In this document: positions 34,801-41,594 of the stretch, piece after piece | Layout of the letters: each line of letters starts with the position of its first letter | Position numbering within the stretch: the first letter of the stretch is position 1 | Assembly: GCF_001039355.2 (NCBI RefSeq) | Contig: NW_019775880.1 | Span: forward strand, 169,844-233,843 | Direction: 5' to 3' | DNA: 64,000 nucleotides | Source: Lingula anatina | Taxonomy: Eukaryota > Brachiopoda > Lingulata > Lingulida > Lingulidae | Translations under genes and position numbers: made by a program | Notes under the pieces: model-generated | What the model was told of the DNA's origin: nothing | Databases searched by the model: none | The model's input: the letters and a program-made list of their open reading frames with translations, nothing else

Positions 34801-37800
34801 AAGAAATTAATAGAAATGAACACTTCAAATTCTATTTCATACTTGCAGATATAACAATTGACAGAGGTTATTGCAACATAAGTTAGCTTTCACAGATTAC
34901 ATTTCCTACACTTCTAGAGTGATTTTCTTTGAATTCTTGACCAATACAACTTAAACAATATCTGAAGGAATCTTAGTTCCAGGTAAAGATTGGGTCTTTT
35001 CCTCCATGGTCAAGTGATTTTCTTCATCATGATGATACCCAGCTTCAAGCTGCCCATCCTTAAAACAAAAGATGGGCCAGTGCGAATGTTTCATGGTGAG
35101 ATGTTTCATGTCCGCCGTTCACTAAACAGATTTACGGCCCATTTGATGCTTGCTTGCGTTTTGTTTGGTATTCTGATTGCCAAATTCTGAAAAAATTCAG
35201 AACTAGCCTTTTGCGTTTAGTGAACATTTGTCTTTCAGGCAATGCAAACGTGCCCGTAGCGGAGTCAGCCCAAGAGATGATCCAAGGAATCATTGCTGCC
35301 ATTGATGAGTTGAAGCCCCACCATCTGCGGTGTATAAATCTGACCATATTCGATAAGGAGCAAGTAAAACAATTCCACACTGAGCTCAGATGCAGGGGCG
35401 AAATCCTTATCGCCGAGCTACGCGAGGGTACATTGATTGTTAAATTAGACATAGCTTGGACACATAGGGACGGAAGTGTAGACATTGTTTTGAACTTATG
35501 TGTTTTGAATTTATTTATATCATTAAAAAAGAGACAAGCTGAGTGCTCAGTATTTGGTACATTGTTTGTGCACGAGAATGTCGAACTCTGGCTTAGTCAC
35601 TTGGAAAATGCTGTCGGCTGATTGTAACCAACTATTCCTTACACAATTAAAATATTAATCCTTGTTAAAAATATTTTGCAAAAAAATCTCATCGGCTATT
35701 TTTGCAATGGCATTCAAACTAAAGAAACGTATGTGTAAATCGTGCCCTTAACGCCCATATTATTTTTCTCTACTAACAATTTTGGTATATTTATATGACC
35801 TATTAAGCTAAAGTTAGTAACCGGTTATTGCATGTTATGCCATTAAGAGCCTGTTTACATTTTTCTAGTTTTGAGATACAATAGCTCAAACACATATAGC
35901 ATAAATTTTTTTTTTTTTTGTGGTATGCTAACATACTTCATAGTATATTACCACTTCATGAGATAAGCATATCTACCCATGATAGATGGTGACTTCATTG
36001 CTATAAAAAAAAAAGACCCCCTGGCGACTTCGCGCCATTAACCACTTCATGGGACATTTGTATCCAAACATATACAAGTAATAAATATAATTCCTTGTTG
36101 CATCTTCAGATATAATATTAATAATTATAGTCATGGAAATAAGTCTTTTCAGGGTATGACACGACTTGATCAAGGCGTTTGGCGAATTCAGTTATGTTCC
36201 TTCACCGCTCTTATTAAACCCTGATATTTTTTAATTATTTTGTTTCATCTGATAATCCAATTGCATACCGATACACTGCTGTCTGTGACCCCCCATACAG
36301 AAGTCCTGGATCCGCACCTGCATATACTTTATTATTCTAAAATTGCTCTATACACACACCCAATAGCACTAATGGTTATACAGAAATCCTTTCAGTCAGC
36401 CATGTTTGTAAAAAACATTATTTTTCAAAACGAAGGGTCTTTCTCACCATTATCCCATGGGTTCTCAGGCAATATCTTACTTGGAGGTGAAGTCGCATTT
36501 TATCCTTCATGTATGATGTAGATTTGTAAGTAAGATCAGGGCATTTACCTCGTGAAGTGGTAATATACCATGAACTATCTTACTGTTCAAATTACTGACT
36601 ACTTTTTCTCATTTGTAGTGAGATTAGGGCCTTCTTGCAATGGAAAGTTACAACAGAAAATATTTAAATATGAGTGAACATACTATAATATCTTTATGCA
36701 TGGCAAACATTTCCTTAAAAATACTGTTTTTCTGTTAACTGTTACCACAGGTAAATATTTGAGCAAGGAGCAACCTACAGAAATAAGGACCTTCAAAAAA
36801 TTGACAGTTTCAATACATGGGTACAAGGGCGATGTAGCTAAAGCACACAAAACGATTGACGACTATGTGAAAAAAGAAACCCAGTATAAGGCAAGTTTAA
36901 ATAACCTACGTCTCAGTTCATTTATTTCCTAATAATTTGATTATACAGACAATAAATTTATAAAATAAATCTTATTAATCTTACAATATGAATTTTAATA
37001 TTTGATTGTTGATTTTATTGTTCAGGAAACCCTTGATATCGATGAGCAGATATTGAGAAGACAAGACATATCTGAAATTTTAAAGGATAATCGAGGCTTA
37101 ACATCGGGTGAGACGTTTTATTTATATTAGAATGTCTTTCTTTGTTAGAGAAAGAGCGACAAACAAAGCTATTGAGAAAATGAAAGTTTACAGGTATATT
37201 ATCCTCGTTGAAACTCCCTGAAAGTGATATTTTTCTTTCTATGTAACCTGCTTATCTTTCCAAATTCAGACCGAAAAACACTTTCCCAATTCAGACATTA
37301 AAAAACCCTTAAATGATATTTCGATATTTCTTTTTTAAGTTATTTCGCGGGTCAACTGGTTGTGAATGGTCCTTTAGACATTAATGGGCTTGCCAGGGAG
37401 TAATAAATAGTGAACTTGTCAAATTGGTGATCATTTATTATTTTCATCTCAGGTACATTTTTTATGCGACATTATGATGTTACAAACAAATCCATGTCAT
37501 ACCCTTGTATTTTTTATTGTTTTGAAAATAAGATGTGAAAGGCCCCAAAATTACTCTTATGGGTCATGAAGAAGATGTTAAATCTGCTGTCCGTGACATT
37601 GAAAAGATCAATCGAGAGGCGACGAAGCAGGACAAAGCAGATGAACTTTACCAAACAACGCATTGGTAAGTGAAACGAGTTCTTTGTGAAACCCTCTAAA
37701 AAGTTATAGCACCAATACTTAAATTATTATTATTATTATTATTATTATTGTAGATTGGAAAAGTGTTGGTATCTGAATGCAGATTTAATCCATTATAATC

Positions 37801-40800
37801 GAAAAGAGACTCTGTTTTAGGTGTTGGGTAGACAGTGGCGATCGGTCTGTGCATCCGTTTGATGAATTGACAAACTACCGAATACAAGCATCCTTCAAAA
37901 ATAAGAAAGATAACGTGTCTTACAAAGTGGACGGAAGCCGTTTCACACTAGATTTTAAGACTTTGATAGAGACAGACCTCACGACTGGCCGTACAACGCA
38001 GATTATCAGAGAAGAAAGAGGTCAGTTAAACAATTATCTTTAGACTCATTGTCCCAGGCCTCATGGCTTGCTCAAATGCACTGTTAGTGAACACAAATCG
38101 CTACCAATATCACAGTGAGACAGTTTTGTTTGTAAAATCTAAAAAAACAAATTTTTTGGTCTTTTTTGCAATTATTTATAATTAGTTATAAACTTTGATG
38201 TGCTTCGGTAATCCCTAATGAAACATCTCATCTGTACATCAGATGTTCAATTCAACATTAAAGATGAATGTATATTTAAAGATAAAGTAAGCTTATTTCA
38301 AAACGAAAAACCAGGATAATCTCAACTTAAATTCTTAAACTTACATTTAAAGCAATGTTTACAACAGATATTGACTATTTCAGACCCATCCCTGCCATCC
38401 CACTGGTTACCCCAACCACGCGAAAACGACGTTCCTGTAGATGTACATCAAGTTGATATAAAGGAGGATATGACAGAGTTTGATGAAATCGCTGCAAAAT
38501 TCAATGCTGCATTTGATACGGAAGGGGTTTCAAGGAAACAAATAATTCAGATCCAGAGAATACAGAACCCCCGCCTGTACAGACAGTACAAAGAGCAGAG
38601 TGACAAATTGGATAAAGATAATAAATCTGGGTATGTACAGTATTTTAAATACCCAGCCGTGAAAAAAGTGCACCTTGTTTTTCATGTTTAATAATTTAAG
38701 TTTTTTCCATTTACACATTATGGTGACAATTTGGTTATAGTGTTAGCAGTTCTCAGTAGACTGTGTGACCGACAAGTCCCTAGTGTTGGATTTAAGGAAT
38801 TGAAATTTTTAAAATTATTTAACATGAATGACAAAACAACACAGGTAAACCTCTACTGAGTACTCCATGGCTTAGATTTTAATATTCATCCAAAGAAGTT
38901 GCAGTAGGCTGGACTCAAATTAATGGGGGAAAGGATAGAGACATAAAAACCAAACTAGTTTTAATAGCCAAAAATAGACTTAAAAGCCAATATGAATACT
39001 CTTTGCTATAAGACATGCACTGCAATGCAAATTACACTGCATTTATGTAACATGTGTATGTATGATGTATGATTGTGGTTGTAGAGAAGTGTGTTCGTGA
39101 CTTATCGTTTGTGTCCGTGTGTCTTCGTTTCTATATAAAACACGCCCCTCTTTGTTTCGCGGCACATTCGTTTCTTGTTTCTGCCATGTTCACACACAGG
39201 TATGATAGACTTGATTGGTTTACTTTTCATTTTCTTTGTGTTTAGATTTTGTATTCTCTAAGTTTAGTTTGATCATTTCAGTGCTTATCATTTATTTTCA
39301 TCCTTACTTAGTTTAGAAATTTAGTAAGTATTTTTAGTTCATTAATGTTATTCATTTTCTTTGTATTTAGATTTTGTATTTCTCTAAGTTTAGTTTGATC
39401 ATTTAAGTGCTTATCATTTATTTTCATCCTTATTTAGTTTAGAAATTTAGTAAGTATTTTTAGTTCATTAATGTTATTCATTTAAATTTTTCTAAGTTTG
39501 TTCAGTTCTGCATTAAGTTCATTTTATTTATTTGTAAATTATTAAAAGACATTCGTTTCTTGTTTCTGCCATGTTCACACACAGAGTACACTCGGGTTCG
39601 TAAATAAAGTATATTGAGAGCTGTTACATTTTTATTTTCATTTTCAATCATTAGTTACTATTTTCACTACTCTTTCCCTGCAGCAATAATGAGATGTCGC
39701 TATTCCATGGTACGTCAGAAGATAAGTGTGAGCCCATCTCCCACCACGGGTTCAACAGGAGCTTCAGTGGAGATAACGTTGGTAAAAAGCAAACATTATA
39801 CTTGTTTTGGAGAATTGTAGATGCAGTGGCGGATTTAGAGGGGCCGGGATGGGGTCCTGATCGTCTCCCCTTCGTTTTCTGAAAAAAAAAATCACACCAA
39901 TATTCCTCTCTTGAATAAAAATTTTGACAAGCTGAATCATAGTTCTAAACCGTACCAAATGGCACCTTTTACCCTCCAAAGCACCAAAATTGTTCGTGGC
40001 ACTTGAGCAAGCCCCGAACCCACGCTTAGGTGGCGCTGGTCGGCTTTGCTTCCGAGACCTGTCATTCATGAAAACGGACTCTCTTCAAATATTCCTGGAT
40101 CCGCCCCTAATATGCGTAAGTTCACCTGGTTTGAATTGAAGCGTTTTATTTAACCCTTAAAGGCCCAGTGGGTCACCCGTGACCCACAAGTTTCAGACGT
40201 CCCCACCCACACCACACAAAATGAATCCACTTCATTTTGCCATTTCCTATTCCCCTATGTCCTAGTTTATCCTTGTTGACCAATTAGAAACTAGGTCATT
40301 ATCCTTCACTTCACTCAAATATGTCTTCCTCCATAAGAAGGCGCTAATGCTATTTCTAGTGGGTTTGTATGTGTCTGTATTGTCATATCAAGGTAAATAA
40401 TAAATTCAATATTCTGGCTTTTCATTCTAAATACAATAGCCTTAAACCACACAGAAGTGTTTTATAAAGTTGTTAGCTACACTTCCATGTTTGAATTTAT
40501 TTTTTAATGTTGTTATTGTAATAAAAAGAGGTTTTTGATTTTTTGAAACTTGGTCATTTGTTTACCTCTAAAGCCCAGTGGGTCACCGGTGGAACATAGC
40601 CAAAAACTAGGTCAATGTTGCCCAAAATATTTTTTTTCAACATTTATTGATAAATGTGCTTATTACAACCCTATTACCTAGCTATTAACATTTTCATGCA
40701 AGAAAAACATGTCTTGGGCCTTTAAGGGTTAAAAGACGTAATTGATACATTATTTCCCACCAACACAGTGCGAGAACGAAAATGGCGTCAGACAGTATCG

Positions 40801-41594
40801 GCTGTTACCTTAACCGTTACCTTAGAGACCATTCCCAGAGACTATCGTACTAACTTTGGATCGAACTATCTCAAAGGGGGTTCTCGCTTAATTGCAATTA
40901 ACTTGAGCGGCTTAGATATCTGCCACGCCTACTGAAGCTGATAGGGGGTAATTTTCAATCATTAAGCAGCTTTAGTAGACGTCTCAGACATCTGAGCCAC
41001 TTAAGCTGAAAATAATTTAGCGAGAATTCCCGTAAAGATGGACCGATCCTGTTACATCGATCTAAGTCCCTGGGGAGTCTCAATAAATTGCTACCAACTA
41101 ACCGGCTGAAATGGCTGTCACACCTACCTAATCAGCTAGGGGGTGAAGATAATTACCCCTAACAGCTTTACTAGGCGTGACAGACATTTAAGCCGGTTAA
41201 GTTGATAGCAATTAAATGAGACTCCCCATGGAGATAGATCGATCCAAATATCTGTGGGAATGGTCTCTTCTCCTAATAAACGGGTGGGTTTATTTTGTTG
41301 ACAGGTGCTATTTACGGCAAAGGGGTTTATTTCGCCAAGAACTCCACCTATTCGGCCGACCCCAAGTACTGCACACCAAATTCGGCAGGGGAGCAGTTCA
41401 TGTTCGTTGCAAAGGTACTGGTCGGGATCTACATTAAAGGACGCCCAGATATGAAGACTCCACCCGCTATAGACCCTAGCAAACCACTCGTGACCTACAA
41501 CTCTACAGTGGACGATGAGCAGTCTCCGACCATTTTTGTGATATTTCACGATGCACAGGCTTACCCGGAGTATCTGATTAAGTTTAAAGATTGA
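10821..41594 (+). CDS. PARP14-like: PARP14-like mono-ADP-ribosyltransferase with RRM, KH-like, two macro, WWE and PARP domains
   Basis: Exons inferred: 10821-11037, 19678-21986, 24499-24673, 24903-24994, 25792-25867, 26076-26164, 26612-26710, 27876-27974, 28502-28621, 32665-32841, 33160-33268, 33437-33589, 33777-33884, 34070-34210, 35239-35427, 36751-36890, 37026-37107, 37533-37665, 37821-38020, 38384-38630, 39684-39781, 41305-41594. All phases join without a stop; total 5343 nt, about 1780 residues (human PARP14 is about 1800). Order: RRM (about 13-112), three long repeats starting WT(V/L) near 122, 341 and 529, KH-like units including VIGHKG, macro 1 (about 1003-1187), macro 2 (about 1200-1380), KH-like, WWE (about 1503-1569), catalytic domain (1570-1780). 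The triad reads H1660, Y1700, I1761, so mono- rather than poly-ADP-ribosylation is expected. Likely cytosolic, nucleic-acid- and ADP-ribose-binding. Start could be 10833 instead; an upstream non-coding exon may end at the AG at 10784. Confidence 0.88.
11448..14110 (-). mobile_element. Non-LTR retrotransposon with 5' inversion (intron 1)
   Basis: The minus strand at 11448-13190 is open for 580 residues: reverse transcriptase with ACGKAPGLDGIPSEILKNG, FVDFSKAFDTINRETLW, a GVKQGCVLAPTLF-type motif and LLYADDSAFV, then a WAGHVCRM region and a C-terminal zinc-finger-like CNFQCNRCQRFCKSQAGLKA segment. The linker upstream continues on the minus strand to about 13400. From 13400 to 14110 the coding sense flips to plus: endonuclease C-terminus (KHPRSGHYHLLDYVITRKSD, then ECATDHYLV with the catalytic Asp-His) and the following linker. 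A 20-nt perfect inverted repeat marks the join (13381-13400 and 14079-14098). The element lies in intron 1 of the PARP14-like gene. Clade not certain; RTE-like is my best guess. Confidence 0.85.
13400..14038 (+). pseudogene. Inverted 5' part of the LINE: endonuclease C-terminus and linker
   Basis: Plus-strand reading gives ELLLNFCGQLDVSITNTFFF, the SGHYHLLDYVITR and TDHYLV boxes of an APE-type endonuclease, a stop in LNLGNWT, and then in another frame the 112-residue open stretch at 13700-14038 rich in Lys and Glu (coiled-coil-like linker). The N-terminal endonuclease half is missing, so the copy is truncated as well as inverted. Confidence 0.75.
14205..14650. repeat. Minisatellite, about 7 copies of a 60-bp unit
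   Basis: The unit contains CCCGGTGATTCCCTA, AGGGAAAGATGAGCTCGGA and AGAGCTGTTTGGGATGTGAT. The period is 60 bp through most of 14340-14640; the first copies are more diverged. Non-coding, within intron 1, directly after the inverted LINE. Confidence 0.9.
14651..15089. other. Intron 1 sequence, nothing recognised
   Basis: AT-rich, between the minisatellite and the 3' tail of the next LINE. Overlapping small frames on both strands have no recognisable content. Confidence 0.4.
15725..16497 (-). pseudogene. LINE reverse transcriptase catalytic and C-terminal part
   Basis: Two frames (16497-16147 and 16054-15725) separated by a frameshift. The first has LSAAFDTVNHGLLLSFLEDF and VPQGSVLGPL; the YADD box follows between the frames; the second has WLISNKLKINDGKSELL and the thumb region. 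Continues the element at 15090-18345. Confidence 0.8.
16521..17405 (-). pseudogene. LINE linker and reverse transcriptase N-terminal part
   Basis: 294-residue frame in register with the preceding endonuclease after one frameshift. It contains the KKQLQPWMNDDILDAKRERR linker and the start of the RT (KKAVVQPLLKKPSLDPDTLG, NYRPVSNLSFLSE), then is shifted out of frame near 16500-16540. Part of the CR1-like element. Confidence 0.8.
17402..18340 (-). pseudogene. LINE endonuclease frame
   Basis: 312-residue open frame with the APE endonuclease signature residues (N in MNCRSV, E in VETW, D and N in GDMNLHW, SDHH). It ends by frameshift at ILMT; the +1 frame continues ILDDLNANICAQL, showing a single-base change rather than a true stop. 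Confidence 0.8.
18902..19162. repeat. 136-bp direct tandem duplication
   Basis: AAGGCAGGTTCTGCGCCCAC begins at 18902 and again at 19038, and the copies run in parallel to CCTTCAATGATTT with only a few mismatches. Non-coding, in the 3' part of intron 1. Recent local duplication. Confidence 0.9.
19678..21986 (+). CDS. PARP14-like: PARP14-like exon 2: giant exon with three tandem repeats
   Basis: 2309-nt exon between ATTATTTACAG and GTAAGT. It completes the RRM and then encodes three related units opening with WTVEVPCDPHIISFLRGRP, WTLKIPCEPHVVSFLQERP and WTLEISVDPHILTFINRRP. Each continues LRxKL-(S/A)-x(n)-W, a C-x2-VV-x-(D/E)-YL(D/N)RF block with VxFP, and VRVTG or VQITG before the next linker. 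Spacing is about 219 and 188 residues. These match the KH/RRM-like repeats of PARP14 N-termini by position. A basic linker (EEGKKRKEKKVS) and another KH-like unit follow. The whole array sits in one exon although the rest of the gene is split into exons of about 75-290 nt. Confidence 0.85.
22600..23930 (-). mobile_element. LINE remnant (intron 2)
   Basis: Minus strand at 23921-23658 reads CPLIALRGNKIPNNLKVLSY and a following linker, matching the end of an APE endonuclease (the SDHCPL-type motif) and its linker. Minus strand at 22918-22628 reads ALECIANGIAPGYNCIVPEI and NMLYFVCFIKRNGKGTD, the start of a LINE reverse transcriptase. The rest of the RT is missing or unreadable. Old, truncated copy, antisense to the gene. 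Confidence 0.7.
24499..24994 (+). CDS. PARP14-like: PARP14-like exons 3-4: KH domain with GHKG loop
   Basis: Exon 3 (24499-24673) gives VKVYGFEEDVKVATTSITDF and ends in AQFVIGHK; exon 4 (24903-24994) continues GSVIAQLEKSIGVQITITPE and GVITIHGPAQK. Together they form a KH-type unit with a V-I-G-H-K-G loop, the nucleic-acid-contacting GxxG in this fold. The intron falls inside the GHKG loop. Exon 4 ends exactly where a MITE has inserted (24997-25252). Confidence 0.8.
24997..25252 (+). mobile_element. 256-bp palindromic MITE at a splice donor
   Basis: The element begins ACGGAAGCCGACAGGCGTCA and ends with its inverse, with terminal inverted repeats of about 69 bp that look perfect (through TGGAATCTCGAAATTTGG). 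It is flanked by CAAAAGGT (24989-24996) and AAAAAGGT (25253-25260), an 8-bp target duplication with one mismatch. 8-bp duplications are typical of hAT-type transposition. The duplicated target contains the exon 4 splice donor AAAAG|GT, so a donor now exists on each side. The plus strand is open across the whole element in the exon 4 frame. Confidence 0.88.
25792..26710 (+). CDS. PARP14-like: PARP14-like exons 5-7: KH-like units leading into macro 1
   Basis: Exon 5 (25792-25867) reads INNATSKVTAIVEKMISKEI; exon 6 (26076-26164) IANNLQNGKGCNLLKELEKT then CKVDVQIKE, a second KH-like helix-strand unit; exon 7 (26612-26710) VTVFGSTGVVAGSFITPEGV then TLTLVKGNIEEQS, the first strand of macrodomain 1. 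All three have clean AG and GT borders and compatible phases (0/1, 1/0, 0/0). Confidence 0.8.
27016..27301. mobile_element. Pair of adjacent related foldback elements
   Basis: First foldback: arms 27016-27075 and 27104-27163, 60 bp each with three mismatches and a 28-nt loop, starting GGGCTCCGTATCTCGAAAGG. Second foldback, 27165-27301, opens with GGGCTCCGTTACTGGAAAGC and closes with the diverged inverse ending ACGGGGCCC. They share their outer ends, so one is likely derived from the other. In intron 7 of the PARP14-like gene. Confidence 0.75.
27876..33268 (+). CDS. PARP14-like: PARP14-like exons 8-11: macrodomain 1
   Basis: Exons 27876-27974, 28502-28621, 32665-32841, 33160-33268. They encode VDVIVNSISSNIDLSAGNVS, AVLSKAAGPQLQQECTKAG, a FDLPCSTVYHVSCPRW strand, SSVAFPAIGTGKLHFPCDVV, and DIRFVLYAKNSTVIAAFKEK. 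The VDVIVNS Asp/Asn, the AGPQLQxEC helix and the AFPAIGTG loop are the usual ADP-ribose-binding elements, so this domain probably binds ADP-ribose. The GGG loop of active hydrolases is SAGN here, arguing against strong hydrolase activity. Intron 10 uses a GC donor (AAG|GCAAGA); intron 9 is 4 kb and holds a LINE and a 520-bp MITE. Confidence 0.82.
29191..30213 (-). pseudogene. LINE reverse transcriptase frame
   Basis: 340-residue frame covering the linker and the RT up to the GVRQGDNISPTLF box; the next motif, YADD, lies in another frame just downstream. Belongs to the intron 9 LINE. Confidence 0.8.
30316..31053 (-). pseudogene. LINE endonuclease frame
   Basis: 245-residue frame with GDFNVRVG and LPDHAIV, the Asp-Asn and Asp-His boxes of an APE endonuclease; it ends by frameshift before the RT. 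The N-terminal endonuclease portion is in a separate frame at 31059-31289. Confidence 0.75.
31417..31815 (-). pseudogene. LINE ORF1-like RNA-binding fragment
   Basis: 132 residues with a beta-alpha-beta pattern (DLAIIVSGIPSEEGEDIISK, then SANRLHAK, IKITLES, RMLIMQNKKKL) resembling the RRM-type domain in ORF1 of some LINEs. It precedes the endonuclease on the same strand. Confidence 0.6.
31997..32516. mobile_element. 520-bp TA-flanked element with long terminal inverted repeats
   Basis: Begins AGGAACCGTTCACATG and ends with the near-inverse CATGTGAACGGTGCCT, each flanked by TA (31995-31996 and 32517-32518). The inverted similarity extends inward about 150 bp on each side (TACCCCGCGGCGT versus ACGCCGCGGGGTA; GTCGTTTCCAACGCTGT versus its inverse). 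No transposase. The TA duplication fits a Tc1/mariner-type non-autonomous element. In intron 9, just 5' of exon 10. Confidence 0.8.
33437..35427 (+). CDS. PARP14-like: PARP14-like exons 12-15: macrodomain 2
   Basis: Exons 33437-33589, 33777-33884, 34070-34210, 35239-35427. They encode VKIQVQQGDLTNDRVDVIVS, TFGKLGQYVLQQGGQSVRDE, GEIVVTGAGDLPFKNIYHLV, SSISFPSIGTGNANVPVAES and CINLTIFDKEQVKQFHTEL: a complete macro fold. The Asn after VDVIV is replaced (VST instead of VNS) and the GGG loop is absent, so ADP-ribose binding is uncertain and hydrolase activity unlikely. The FPSIGTG loop is kept. Confidence 0.82.
35937..36575. mobile_element. Inverted-repeat element in intron 15
   Basis: TTCATAGTATATTACCACTT near 35937 is inverted as AAGTGGTAATATACCATGAA near 36555, arms of about 27 bp with a few mismatches and a 585-nt AT-rich interior. 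No coding capacity. Probably a MITE. Confidence 0.55.
36751..37665 (+). CDS. PARP14-like: PARP14-like exons 16-18: KH-like linker before WWE
   Basis: Exons 36751-36890, 37026-37107, 37533-37665. They encode KKLTVSIHGYKGDVAKAHKT, a stretch ETLDIDEQILRRQDISEIL, and KITLMGHEEDVKSAVRDIEK, i.e. the VxVxG-xxxDVxxA pattern of the KH-like units seen earlier in the protein. Exon 16 ends in a second GC donor (AAG|GCAAGT). The last codon is split to join the first Trp of the WWE domain. Confidence 0.75.
37821..38020 (+). CDS. PARP14-like: PARP14-like exon 19: WWE domain
   Basis: Follows ...QTTHW from exon 18 with CWVDSGDRSVHPFDELTNYR, IQASFKNKKDNVSYKVDG, SRFTLDFKTLIETDLTTGRT and TQIIREER. The two Trp, the Y-x-IQ-x-F and the F-x-LDF-x-TMxQ-like pattern mark a WWE domain, which in PARP14 relatives binds ADP-ribose-containing ligands. 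Ends with AGAG|GTCAGT. Confidence 0.88.
38384..41594 (+). CDS. PARP14-like: PARP14-like exons 20-22: ADP-ribosyltransferase catalytic domain
   Basis: Exons 38384-38630, 39684-39781, 41305-41594. They encode LPSHWLPQ, the IIQIQRIQNPRLYRQYKEQ helix, NEMSLFHGTSEDKCEPIS, GFNRSF, AIYGKGVYFAKNSTYSADPK, and the C-terminal VIFHDAQAYPEYLIKFKD ending at TGA. H1660 (FHGT) and Y1700 (STYS) are the NAD-binding pair; the third position, Glu in poly-ADP-ribosylating PARPs, is I1761 (SPTIFVIF). This H-Y-I arrangement is established for mono-ADP-ribosylating PARPs. A possible poly(A) signal AATAAA is at 41634-41639. Introns 20 and 21 are full of mobile elements. Confidence 0.9.
39055..39628 (+). mobile_element. 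Solo-LTR-like element with internal duplications (intron 20)
   Basis: Contains a TATA-like CTATATAAAACACGCC (39131-39146), then ACATTCGTTTCTTGTTTCTG at 39164 and again at 39549 (36-nt perfect direct repeat), a roughly 125-bp tandem duplication starting near 39228 and 39353, and AATAAA at 39603-39608 just before GAGCTGTTACA. The promoter and poly(A) pattern suggests a solo LTR, but clear TG...CA ends with target duplication were not confirmed. Confidence 0.4.
39824..40112 (+). mobile_element. MITE with CAGTGGCGGAT-type ends (intron 21)
   Basis: Left end CAGTGGCGGATTTAGAGGGG, right end CCTGGATCCGCCCCTAAT as its imperfect inverse, about 289 bp apart. No open frame of interest. Ends of this type are known from non-autonomous DNA transposons in many marine animals. 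It begins 43 nt after the exon 21 donor. Confidence 0.65.
40154..40728 (+). mobile_element. PiggyBac-type MITE flanked by TTAA (intron 21)
   Basis: TTAA (40150-40153), CCCTTAAAGGCCCA, about 547 bp of non-coding DNA, TGGGCCTTTAAGGG, TTAA (40729-40732). The 14-bp terminal inverted repeat is perfect and begins with CCC directly after TTAA, the hallmark of piggyBac transposition. CCCAGTGGGTCACC recurs inside near 40163 and 40576. No transposase, so non-autonomous. Confidence 0.85.
40834..41268. mobile_element. Cloverleaf-shaped foldback element (intron 21)
   Basis: Outer ends AGAGACCATTCCCA (40834-40847) and TGGGAATGGTCTCT (41255-41268) are perfect inverses. Inside are two long hairpins, about 40882-41031 and 41074-41227, each with arms near 65-70 nt and a GGGGGT-containing loop side. 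The two hairpins are related to each other (CGGCT...CAC(G/A)CCTAC...CAGCTAGGGGG or AAGCTGATAGGGGG). GGATCGA and its inverse recur at the junctions. Ends 36 nt before the last coding exon of the PARP14-like gene. No coding capacity. Confidence 0.8.

Noticed and set aside
36240-36521. 93-codon frame in intron 15 as a missed exon
   Set aside because: It lies inside an inverted-repeat element, has no clean splice borders, and exons 15 and 16 already join in phase.
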